A stretch of 64,000 bases of DNA from Colius striatus (lineage: Eukaryota; Chordata; Aves; Coliiformes; Coliidae): assembly GCF_028858725.1 (NCBI RefSeq), contig NC_084765.1, positions 8,945,501 through 9,009,500 on the forward strand. The letters run 5' to 3'. A model generated the notes under the pieces. The model had not been told where the DNA came from. It saw only the letters and a program-made list of their open reading frames with translations, and ran no database searches. Below are positions 1-11,611 of this stretch, piece after piece (the stretch's first letter is position 1; the number at the start of each line of letters is the position of its first letter). The position numbers and the translations under genes are program-made.

Positions 1-1628
1 TAACCACAATCTTTCTTTTCTAGGTAATCCTATGAATAAATTATCTTTTATGTTCTCTTTTTGATTACATCAGTCATAAATCCATTTCAACTCATTGGTG
101 TCTGGAGTGATTGCTGTCATTACTGATTATGTAGACACAGAAGAACGCAGGCCAAAGAAGATGACTGTCTTCCATCACATGTCCTCATGTCATGCTGAAA
201 AAAAGGCCTTCTACTACACCTCTGAAAGACAGAGATTTGTGTTTTGTTGAACAGGGTTGAATGAATTCCAGTATCAATTTTTACAAATAAACACAATCTG
301 ATATTATGCCTCTGGTCCCTGACATTTTCTTCTAATCTACCACCTCTGCGCATTCCTCTTCTGTACCATGATTTCTATTCTGGAAATAAAAGCTAATTTC
401 TTTTCCCTTAAGCCAATAGGATGAAAAGCATACGACATATCCTGGGAAATACTAAGAAAAGTACTGTGCATCTCATGTCCATAATAATCTTACTTCATTC
501 ATCCTTTTGCAAGTAATTGCCTCTTTCGTCTACCTCCCTGTAACTCTTTGTCCACACATACTTGAAAGGTTTTCCCTGGGTATGTGTATTTTGCATTAGA
601 AGAGTATTTCTCCTACAGACACAGAATTTATTCAAAATCAATCCCACTAGAAAAATATATTTCAAAGGATCAGCCATTTTCCTTAATCTTCTCAGCAAGA
701 AGTAACGTTGCCTCTGTTCCTGCCAACTGCATCAGAAAAGGTCCCTCAGAATAACACCTTTATAGAATGAATCTTGCATGGCTCACTCACACAAATGTGA
801 ATATTCACACCAATTCATATGAATGCGTTTGAAGCTCTAAGCCTTCAACATAACTATAGAAATGAAGATCAATTGAGAGATCATTTCCAAGAGACACAGC
901 TGTGAGTCTGTTTCTAGTACTTCCTGTCACTGAAACTGGACATTAGATGCAAGTCTTGAAGTCTAGCTTCAGATCCAAGCCTATTTATAAAACTTCTTCG
1001 GTATTTATATTGAGATTAGACTCGGTGCTGCCTCACGTGTGTAAGCTGCTGTCCACAGCTTCAACTGGACATGGTTTTGTTTCTATCGGGATAATGAAGT
1101 TGACAGGGTGCCAGTAATGAAACAGTAACACAGGCTTTGATTCCTTCATTTATGATGTTGGTTTCCAGATGTCTAACTCATCAATCCTTGCCTCAATTTC
1201 CCTCTCTGTAAATCACGGATAAATATTTTCACCTGTGAAATACATCAAGCTGTGTAGGCTTGTTGTGTGACAGTTTATTCCATACTGAATAGAAAAAAGT
1301 CTTTTTTTTTCTTTATTAATCTAAATTACTCATGAAACTAATTCAGAGAAAATGGATATTTTTAATAACCACCACTATATATTCCAAATTGTAAATAAAG
1401 TACCATTCAATTTAAAAAAACCAAAACCAATCATTTGAAAAGGGAATATTTACAGAACATAATAAACGTTATTTAAGAAATTATAAACTTCAAAGTGTTT
1501 TACAAGTGCCATCATGCAAATTACTGCCAATGTCAAAGGTCACAGGATGGTAATAATAGAAATCATAAAAATACTTGTAGTCTTCTAAAACAAAACAAAA
1601 TGTTTTATTAGAGAAATTTGTCATTGAA
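1..1628. other. No gene seen
   Basis: AT-rich unique-looking DNA. Two minus-strand open frames (120-353 and 495-698) are of chance length and match no protein I know. Confidence 0.7.
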
Positions 1629-1684
1629 TATGATTCTATGAATATTATTTCCATGATTCTATGATTCTATGAATATTATTTCCA
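1629..1684. repeat. 25-base direct duplication, period 31
   Basis: A 25-base unit at 1629-1653 starting TATGATTCTATG is repeated exactly at 1660-1684. The unit contains the CR1-tail-like octamer ATTCTATG and directly precedes the minus-strand CR1. Confidence 0.85.
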
Positions 1685-1697
1685 AAATCATCTCTTT

Positions 1698-2062
1698 TTC
1701 ATAGAATCATAGAATGGTAGGGGTTGGAAGGGACCTTTAGAGATCATCTAGTCCAAGCCCCCTGCAGAAGCAGGGTCACCTAGATCAGGTCGCATAGGAA
1801 AGTGTCCAGGCGGGTCTTGAAGACCTCTAAGGAAGGAGACTCCACAACCCCTCTGGGCAGCCTGTGCCAGGGCTCCCTCACCTGAACAGTGAAATAGTTT
1901 TTTCCTATGTTTAAGTGGAACTTTCTGTGTTCCAGCTTCATCCCATTACCCCTTGTCCTGTTGATAGCTACTATAGAAAAAAGGGATGTCCCAACATCCT
2001 GACACTCATCCTTTAGATATTGGTAAATGTTAATAAGATCTCCCCTCAGTCTCCTCTTTTGA
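1698..2062 (-). mobile_element. CR1 LINE 3' end, minus strand
   Basis: Read on the minus strand, this ends in the CR1 3' signature. On the plus strand it appears as TCATAGAATCATAGAATGG, then GGTTGGAAGGGACC and CATCTAGTCC, then CTCTGGGCAGCCTGTGCCAGG and the CCCCTTGTCCTG motif, fading near CTCCCCTCAGTCTCCTC. It is 5'-truncated, as nearly all CR1 copies are. It covers only the 3' UTR and the end of the ORF2 region and has no coding potential. The subfamily resembles the copy at 7133-7258, which is on the opposite strand. Confidence 0.93.
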
Positions 2063-2510
2063 CCAAGGTCTGCCAGGGTACAGTCAATTAAATATGCTAT
2101 CAGTAATTAATGTGAAAATATTCAAGTTAAGTTACATTTAAAATGAAACAGTAAGATGTACCATAGCTTGAAATTTTTCTGAAGTAACAACAATTGCCTC
2201 TGTTTCAGATCTTTTAACGTATCATTGCATAGTTATTTGTCTCTTTTCAGCTTTATGTAGCTATTTGGCATCAGATGACAAACACAACCTTTGACAACTA
2301 TGAAGGGTGTTATAATGAATGATCACTTTTGATGTTTCATGAAAACAACCTCTTTGGAGTTAGGATGACGAACACTTCACAATGGGATTCTAATTGGAGA
2401 TGAGTCAAAGCAGCCAGGCACAAAGTAGATCCTGTAATAATAGTAGGTTTTAACAAGCTATAGTCAGATGCTATGAAGAAAAACTTCTAGGAGATCTGAA
2501 TCAATGGCAA

Positions 2511-2590
2511 TAGAATAGAATAGAATAGAATAGAATAGAATAGAATAGAATAGAATAGAATAGAATAGAATAGAATAGAATAGAATAGAA
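2511..2590. repeat. (TAGAA)16 pentanucleotide microsatellite
   Basis: Sixteen perfect tandem copies of TAGAA with no interruption. The unit resembles expanded CR1 3' tails on the complementary strand (ATTCTA), but no CR1 body adjoins it: the flanks are unique-looking. The open frame across it, which reads SILFY repeated, is an artefact of the repeat. Confidence 0.97.
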
Positions 2591-2591
2591 T

Positions 2592-5500
2592 CTACAAGTC
2601 TTTTGTTATCTGGGGTTTTAAAACCTAGAAGCTGCCATCTCCCAAAAGAATACAAAGCCACTAATGTGGAAATCACTTAGATTATAATGTAATAACAAGT
2701 TATGTGAGAGGGAGGTGATGCCATCCATTTTTTTCTGAAGTTTGCAGGGAAGACGTAGGGTGGTTTAAAAAGTGAAAGAATAAAGAAGAAGAAAAAACAA
2801 TCACAGTCAAGGTTCTGTCTACTAACCTGAAGAGTCAAGTTCATGTTGTGGTCTATGATCTGGTCCAAGGCTGTTTTTGCATTTTGTTCATTATCTTCTG
2901 CATCTAAGATGCAACTGGATATCCAGGTCTTCTTCAGTCACTGATTCTCCACATACAATTTTGTCAAGTCACTTAAACCTTGGTATCTCACAGATCTCAT
3001 GCTTTTGCAAACCTCATGTGAATATATTAAGAGATCAAAAATATTCAGAACTGCAGCTTTGGATTTAGGCACCTAAATTCCATCCAAGTGGATTCCACTC
3101 AATCCATTCTGATCACCAGTGACAAAAAAACACATTTTTTTCATTAATGTTACATGTTCAGCATTTTTTTCTTAAAAAGAAGATAGAACCAAGACACAGA
3201 AGGAGTTTTGCAGCTGTCACAGTTTCTGAGAAGGTATCTAAAGAAATCTGAAAGTTCAGAAATCAGAGAGTAAATTAATAATCCATATTAGTTATTTCTA
3301 GACTTCAAGTGATTTTCATGTGATCTTCACATGAACTATGATTTTTTAAGATGTGATTGTCTAATAAACTGGCTTTTCTGTTCACAGTTTTAAGTATTTG
3401 GTGGGTATGGAGCTCTCATAGCAGATTCAGTCATGCGCTCAGGCTGTGCTGTAACTTTGTTGCAGTCATAACCTTCAAATGGCAGGTCAAGTCCTTTGAA
3501 ATGGCTAAATTAGATCTCTTATTTTTATACTTTGTTTTTTAAGACCTTCTGGCCATCTTATGAGACATTGAAAAACCACTAAGTGCTGCTGCCTGCCTCT
3601 AGTTTCTGAAGAAAGTTTTCCATTATCTTTGCTAGAAGGCCTTTAGTCTAGAGTAACAGTGTCTCCATCTTTCAAACAACTGTTGTCTGCTCCCTAATTG
3701 CAGTGAACAGTCCCTGTCAGAGACTTAACATTCCGTTTCAGAGCGCTGAGCTTGAATGATACAGTCCTTCATTTTGCATATAATCTAACAGATGAAACAT
3801 TAGTAGAGTCCCTCGGTGACTCATTAAAAGATTTTAGTCAAGTTTTAGTGCAGTCTTCAGGCAAACAATGAATTTATGTTGCTTTGTCATTAAAAAAAAA
3901 CAAAACAAAACCACCAAAAATCCAACCAAAACCCACAAATATTTTCAATAGGCTTCTACTTCACAAAAGAGTATTCTATTTTATGTTCATTTAATTCAAG
4001 CAAAACCAGCTTTCTGGCCTGTTCTTGTACTCACTCATACTCCTGGGAATTTTGCCATTGACTACAGTGAGGAAAAAGAATACCTAGTTTAATATACGCT
4101 TCAGCTTATAAAATACTGAGTCAACAAGTTGCTTAACATCATGCTTATCTGTTCATTTGTTTTTGTACATGAAAGACAAGGATCTGAACACATTGGGCTG
4201 ACAGAGTTAGAACATTAACAAAAGACCACAGTGCTTCTTTTTGTTCAGTATTATAAAAATATAAATCCTTTGAGGGTATATTTTGACTTTTGAGGATATT
4301 ATTAACTTGGCAGTGTGCAAGCCATAATTTTGGAGGAATATTTTGCACTCACAGATGTCAGAAGTAGAATGACTGAATGGTACCAAAGGAAAGGATTAAT
4401 AGTCTCTGTCAGATCCATCATGACCCACAGGCAATTTCTGCCACCTCACATTTTTAACCATTCAACATCTACATTCCATTTCCTCAGCCCATTAGAGACT
4501 GAAATGACAGTGTTCAAAAACAAATTAATAACTTTCCCAAGGGCTTATAATTCATGAGTTAGCAAATGTCACTTACCATGCGATCTAATGACAACAGCTC
4601 TGTTATTATTAATCAGTCATTCTACAATTAACTCACTTATGTTTTGAGGCCAGTTACACTGCAATCACATGAAGACTACACTTGCAGAACATTCTTGTCC
4701 ATTTATCCCATGGATAACACTATTAAATGGAAACACTATGCCCATATCCCACCAAGCCAGGCCATGGACACCACTGAAGGAGCAATAAATAATACTGCTA
4801 ATGATTTTTCTTACTAGTCTTGTTATAAAACTCCTTGTCTTGACTGTTCTATATCACAAGCCCCCAGGTGAGAAGGCTGAGAGTTTTCCCTATCAGAATT
4901 CCTTTTAAAGCAAAATTAATAGTTTTTACTGATTCAATGTGCTTTTATTTTTGGTATCCAGATAGGAATATCCATAGGGGAAGAAATAAATATAATTTGC
5001 AGAAAGGGCTAAGCCCAAGTCCTACTGGGACACGAGAATGTCAACATTCAAGGTTACTCATTACTTCTGAAAATTTCATGCCATCTAAAGTGCAACAAAT
5101 TGTGGAGTATGACATTAAACAGCTTCTGTTGCTCAAGACATTTTACATTTATCTATCTTATAAATACACAGTATTTATTTGATATATTTCCCAGTTATTC
5201 AAGAGATGATGAGTAAAAATATCTAGAGTGTTGAGCTTCTGCAACACATGCCATAATAAATACACCCCCAGTTTTAAGCCTTGTTTATTTCTAAAGGGCT
5301 TTGCTATTAAGTGATTTTTTTTTGTTCCAGTGTGCTTTCTCTTCACATCAAATTCAGAATGGTTTTCATGGTTTTCTTTTCTTTTCTACCTTACTGACAG
5401 TCTTTTTAACTTTGAACAAGATTATCAGGGTAGTAATCGATGTTCTACTGAAACTTCAAGGATTCAAAAGATACTCTTGAATCGAATTACACAGGAGCTC

Positions 5501-7132
5501 CTGCCTACAATTTGGAATAAACACAATTATTTGAAGAAAGCAAGTATCATGTAAATCATGACTGTGATTCTTCATCATATGGTGAAAAATGTTACTACAA
5601 ATAATGAATCAGGAATCAAAACAGCAAGGAAGAAAGAAAGAATTTTTAAAAAATACAACAGCAAGAAAGATGGAGAGGAGAACATGATGGAAAAAATAAG
5701 ACAGGACTACAATTAAAGGCAATGAAGTAGAAAAAATCCTGACAGCTTTAAGGGGCTGTCAAAGAAGACCTCCAAAGGCTCTAAAACAAATGAAACAAAA
5801 AAGCATAGCCATATAAATACAGAGGGAAATTAAAATGGAGCAAAGTATTTCGTCTTGTTTTTTCAGGATGCCAAAATTAAACTATCCTAGCTAATTAACT
5901 AAAAATGGTGTTTATGAAATGCTGCTTGAGTTTATCATATCTGCAGCCTGCACTGGTTCTAAAGATGAACTTGCTTTAAAATTTCTCCAATTTGTTTCTC
6001 TCAGAAATTTTTCTTAGCTTTCATGGCCTCTGATGCTAAGAAATCACAACAATGTTATCTTCTTGGATACAACTGACTTGATGAATTATCACATTTAATT
6101 GCACTACATATAATAAATGTACTTATATATGAGTGTATGTGCATGTGTGACTTCTTCCCTTGCTGGTAAGCAGGAGGAATATGTTTTCTTAATATTATCA
6201 GTTGTAATCAATATACCTACAATACCAAAGAACATTCCAGATGAATTGAAAAGTGTAAATCACACCTTGAGGGCTCTGCAATGGTCCTTGTACCCTGACC
6301 TACATCAGTGTGATGTGGCACGATCAAAGGAATATGGAATCAACAGGATCTGCTGATGCTTCATTATACGCTCAAGGCATATCAGAAGCAATATGCTTAT
6401 TTCTTTACCCAAGAGGAGAATGTTTATCTCTCTGACAATCACATATTTTTATGTACCTCTATGGTACAGAAAAATCAACCCCAGGTAGATTTGAATTAGC
6501 AGATGATATTTGTAACCAATAAAAAAACAATACATGTTATTTTCCATTACCTTTCTAGAAAAATGTAGCTGTAAAAGAGAAGATCAGACAAAGTTTAAAT
6601 GAGGATTAACGTATGTACTAAATGACTGACGCCATGAATAAAATCTTTCATTACTTGCCTGTATCTAGGTATATTTGTACTCACACACACACTGTACCAT
6701 ACACAATATTGGAAAAAAATATATTAGTGAAGCTTTTTCCACAGTGATTGTCACCCATGAAAAGTGCTTAAAAATGCAGCTATAAAAAGCAATCTGTTTC
6801 TGTGAGTTCTGTGTTTCCTTTCCTCCCTCTTCCCTACCCTTTTTTTAATTAAGGTCTTTTTATGGAAACTAGATTTTTTTTTTTTATTCTTATGAGTTAA
6901 TCTATTCCTACTGCTATTCCCTATCTTTGGTTGCAAGGTCCATTACATGGTACTTCTGCACCTGTGAAATATATGGGGCAATAGAACTGAAGGTCCATCA
7001 GGGAATCTGTTTCCAAGCTAACATCCAGATGTTGCCACTACATTTCTTCCATAAACTTCCTCTTATACATAATATAAACAAGACTTTTTATTTTAAGGTC
7101 ATTAGTCAATTAATGGCAATCACATAGATTAT
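2592..7132. other. No gene seen; A-rich tract near 3891-3945
   Basis: AT-rich non-coding DNA. Around 3891-3945 is an A-rich, C-punctuated stretch (CAAAACAAAACC type). A short GAAA run is near 5628-5640. Open frames here, up to 104 codons, show no recognised domains and no convincing splice context. Confidence 0.65.
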
Positions 7133-7258
7133 GTCCTCAAGACCCTCCTGGACATGTTACTACGTGACCTAATCTAGGTTGACCTGCTTCTGCAGGGAGG
7201 TTGGACTAGATGATCTCTAAAGGTCCTTTCCAATCCTACCATTCTATGATTCTATGAT
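7133..7258 (+). mobile_element. CR1 LINE 3' end, plus strand
   Basis: About 126 bases. Motifs in order are GTCCTCAAGACC, CTAATCTAGGTTGACCTG, CTTCTGCAGGGAGG, TTGGACTAGATGATCTCTAA, AGGTCC and the tail ATTCTATGATTCTATGAT. It is strongly 5'-truncated and non-coding. It belongs to the same subfamily type as 1698-2062. Confidence 0.93.
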
Positions 7259-9633
7259 CTCATAATTTTAGTATATGGACAATAGAAAACTAATAAAATG
7301 ATGAAGAAATTGAATTGTACTGTACCCCTTTGTTTTTATTTTCTGCATTTTCCTGTTTCCATCTTTCACAAGCCTGTAACAATTACTGACCCAAAATTAA
7401 GTGCTGCAGTGATAAAAGGGGTTAAAACAGCACTAGTCAATAAAATGAGGTAAATGCTGCACATGAGATTGACTATTTTGATGTTTGTGCTAGCAAAACT
7501 TTCTCATTCTTGCTTGCATTCAAGCTCTATAAAAAATAACACCAACCTATATTAGACATTATTGACACCATGGTTTGTATTTTGGTTTCTTTTTTTAAAA
7601 AATGACTTTGAGACTTTTAACCATTAAGGGCACCTTGAGCCATAAGCAAGTTACACAAAGACTGTCAGACCATGAATATTACCATACAAGTGCTAATTAA
7701 CTGTTTGTTTGTTTCTAAGTTCTTGTTTATGAAAAAAGGAGATTATATTTTTATTTAAGATCATTTCAATTTATTCAGTATCTCTAATCCCTGTCCCATC
7801 AATTTATATTTAGATTACTGGTCAATGATCATTGCTCCTTGTGCCCTGAATATTTACGTTTTAATTCGTATCCAAACTCTTCATTTGAAGCATCCTATTT
7901 GAGACAAATATTACTTAACGAGTTTTCCACCAACTATTCAACTTCTATTCATTTCAAATTAAGCCTAGAGGGCTCAGCACAATGTAAGTGCCATGCTCAA
8001 AATGTTTAATGAAGTCAACCTTTGTGTTCTGAAACTGGACTTTCACCAAAGGAGTTAAAATTGCTGTTAGGAAAGCATTAGGCATTCTTGAATGCCTCAC
8101 ATTTTCATTTCTGTTTTATACAGTTTAATTTTTTCTTTCTTTTTGAAAATATTGGCATAATACAAGGGACAAAATCCAACATTTCTATACATGCAGAATC
8201 CATTAGGATTGTTAAAATATCTAAAATGGATCTTGGTTTTTATCTTGTGCCACAGGAACACCAAGAACACACCAGAAAGCAGTCAGACTTTCTATCAGGT
8301 TTTCCGTCTGCAGAGATGAGGAGGTGTGTAGTTAGTACTATGATTTCTGCAATTGCCCATATGACAAACAGTGTGCAATTCCCCTGTTCTGTTTGGGCTT
8401 CTTTGGGAGGTCCAAAAGCTCATAAAGCTGACCACATCTTATTTTTTTTATAAGAACAAAAACTTTCTGATCTAAAGTAAGGCTTTAGAAATGGAGAGTC
8501 AAGTTTAAGAGCTATAATAAATATAAGAAATTTGTAATAAATAGTGCACGTGAAGAGATCATGATTAGATTGAACAGATCATCCAAGAACCTCAAGCAGA
8601 GACTGTTATTTATTTATCATGATATTAAATGTAAACATTAAACAAATACCACCAAGGTGATTGCTACTAGGTTTTAGAAAACATAATGCCATTATGAATG
8701 GTATGCATTCACTCTACAGCATGTTCTCATTTCTTACTGCTACTAGAAACACAAATCAAAAAAGCCTACAATAATAAGGTTTTAAGCTGATATTTTTCTC
8801 TCCTGCTGACTGTTTAACAACTAGTTTGTGTTCAGTTTCATGGAAATGTACACATTTTTAAATATGTTATATGTGCCAATATAAAAGCACAAGCAAGATG
8901 TTGAGCTGCTTTAATGCAAGTATTGTAATCAACTGGTATTCAGGCATACACAATGCATGTCTAATTCCACTTTCCTCTGTACTTCTCTAGTATTAGCATA
9001 GGAGACTGAAATTTCTTATTAGTACAAGTTAGACTGGCAGTTTGTCATTATCAAGCTGCTACTGATAAATTAATTATTACTATTACACAGTTGGAGAAGT
9101 GTGTTGTTTATATATTTTCCATGAAAATAAATTACAATTTCTTTATAGATGTGACCACTACTGGATGATTAGTCTGGGCCAACAATTTATACTCTCTAAG
9201 CTGCATGGGAGCTGCTTCCTCTCTATTAGATACCTGAAGTGTTTTATTTTTGGTCAAGGTCACACAGCAATTTTGCTGTTCCCTCATTTATTAAAGATTA
9301 ATTCAAACAATAAAAAATGTTCTTAAAAATATTCCTCACTGATGCATCTGAACACTACCACAACAATAGCAGCAGGATTAGTCATCATCATGCTGGTCTC
9401 ATATTTCTCAGGGAGAGGGTGAAGAAGGCAGAATGGAACACTGAGAGGACAGACTTCAATTCGATAAAGCATCTAAATAAGTGCTTACATTTAAGTCTGT
9501 TATTAAGTGGAGTTTTACTCACACAAACTTTAAACTTCAGTCTTTGAATTCAGTAAACTCTCAGTATATACTAAATAAAGATTTTTCCAGACAAAACAAA
9601 ATGAAAAAAAACCCCTGTATCTGATTGAAAAGT
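7259..9633. other. No gene seen
   Basis: AT-rich DNA. The longest open frame (8088-8453, 121 codons) has low complexity at its start and no recognisable family, and falls within chance expectation for a window of this size. Confidence 0.65.
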
Positions 9634-9806
9634 ACCACAGAATTGTAGATATAGGTGTGGAGGGGACCAAAACTGGTCAGAGAGATCTCTTGCCCATCTT
9701 CACTTATACAAGAGAATCAACCATGTCTAAAATATCCTTGACAGATCTTTTCCCAGAGCTACTCACAGATCTCACTACCACTGCTTCCTTGAATCGATTG
9801 TTGAAG
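9634..9806 (-). mobile_element. Old, decayed CR1-like 3' end, minus strand
   Basis: CACAGAATTGTAGATATAGG, then GGAGGGGACC, and later AAATATCCTTGACAGATCTT and CACTACCACTGCTTCCTTG, follow the order of an ancient CR1 family read backwards (tail octamer, GGAAGGGACC, ATCCCTGACAG, CCACAACCTCCCT). Divergence is high, so exact ends are uncertain. An open frame across it is not a gene. Confidence 0.45.
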
Positions 9807-11558
9807 TCCAAAATCATTACAAGACTAGGAGTCACTCTCAGTTAGCCCCTTCATTCAGTTTACAGTCCCTTCCAGAAGACCACATAGGAGATATAATCCT
9901 TACCAATCACTTTAAGCTCACAGGATTTGAGCTATGTTGGCACAAATTTTAGGTATGATGTAAAAGTGCAGGTGGTAACAGCTGGCCAACAGCTCTCCAA
10001 CCACAGCCTTGTCAAAAGTGAAGAAATACAATTATGTACCCTAGCAAAAGTACTGTGTTGGCAAAAATGAGCAGGAAACCAGAACTCAAATTGCTGAGTA
10101 GCAATCTAGAATGACTGAAGCTAAAAAAACTGCACAGGCAACTGAAATGGTCAATGGTATCATTAACATAAATAAACACTAATAGGCAAGAACTGACAAT
10201 GCCAAAATATTTTCAGATAGCATTGGTTAGTATTCATAAGATTGAAAACCTTTCAGCTATAATTCATCCTTTTTTTAAAAGTGCAGACATTGCAATGTTT
10301 TGCAAAAACAAATCGTTAATACCATTGGTAGATGCAGGAACTGAGTTACATAGGTGGAATGAATTGTCTGTAGTCATTTAGCAAGTTCATTTGGAAGGCA
10401 AATGTACTCTAGGTGTTCAACTCCTAAATACAGCAGCCTGAACATTGGAGAGAGATTTTGCAGGTTGTTATTCACTCTCAGTAACTTGGGTTCCCTTCTC
10501 AATTTCAGTATATTAGTTCTGATTCAGAACCAGTTTATAGTCAGTGAAATAGCCAGGTACCAATCATAATATATGTATTGAAAAACCAAAAAGAATCTGG
10601 TTCATCATGCTCAGATTTGGTATTGATGACAATGACTGTCACAGCTTTGATACTGCTGCTAACTAACTATGAAAATTGCACACAAAGGAAAGACAGTTAG
10701 AATCTGCTGAATCACCATTATAATAACGTAAGAAAATATTACATAATTTTTCTTTGTTACAAAATAAGTATTTTGCACTGCAAAAATAACATGTAATGAT
10801 CACTTGACTGTACAGATCTAGTTAAGATCAGAAATCACAACTTCAATATCTGCACTATGGGAAATACTGCAAAGGAAAAGATGCTGATTATTTAACTTAT
10901 CAGGCTTTCCGTATCACCCTAATATGTGAAGTATGAAGCATAAACATTTTTCTAAATAAAAAAGTAAAGAACAGTTGCCATGGAGACATCATGAGTTGCC
11001 TTGGCGCTTGAGGAAACACAATTAGCCTACAGGATGGCTTTCAAACACTTTAATTTGAACCTTTTGGAATTTCAGCAACGTAGTGATCTGCTGAAATAAT
11101 TATTTGTGCTCTCTGTATTTTTTCAGCCAATATATATTACTATGTGTTGAAAAGTAATTATTATGGAGGAATAGCTTTCATTCTCATATTTTAAATTGGA
11201 TTATAGAAAGGAAACCTTCAGCTATAAGAGTTTATCAGTAGATTAAAAAATGTAACTACTTAGCAAAGAAATAGTCTGCATTTTTCTCTTCAAACATTTC
11301 TGATTTTGCAACCATATAAATTAATTTTTCTTTTGCACAGACTGCTGCTAGCAAAAAAAAGAAAAAGTGTCCACATTGACTCAAATATTACCTGAAAAAT
11401 TGCTGCTTGCTAATTTGCAGTCTGCAAATCACAATCCTTGCTCAACAGGTTTTAACAAAGGGCAGTAGAAAAACATGTGCTCAAGACTTTATCCTTTGGA
11501 AACATCTGCAACTCTTACATTTCTAAAAGATAGTAACTTAGGTTTTTAAAATTAGATA

Positions 11559-11611
11559 TTGGACTAGATGATCTCAAGAGGTTCTCTCCAGCCTCTGTGA
11601 CTGTGATTCTA
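11559..11611 (+). mobile_element. CR1 3'-terminal stub, about 53 bases
   Basis: TGGACTAGATGATCTCAAG, then GGTTCTCTCCAGCCTCTGTG and a tail ending GTGATTCTAA. It is the extreme 3' end of a CR1 element only. No upstream CR1 sequence is recognisable before 11559. Confidence 0.8.

Noticed and set aside
2464..2676. Minus-strand open frame with repeated SILFY
   Set aside because: It is the translation of the TAGAA microsatellite, not a protein.
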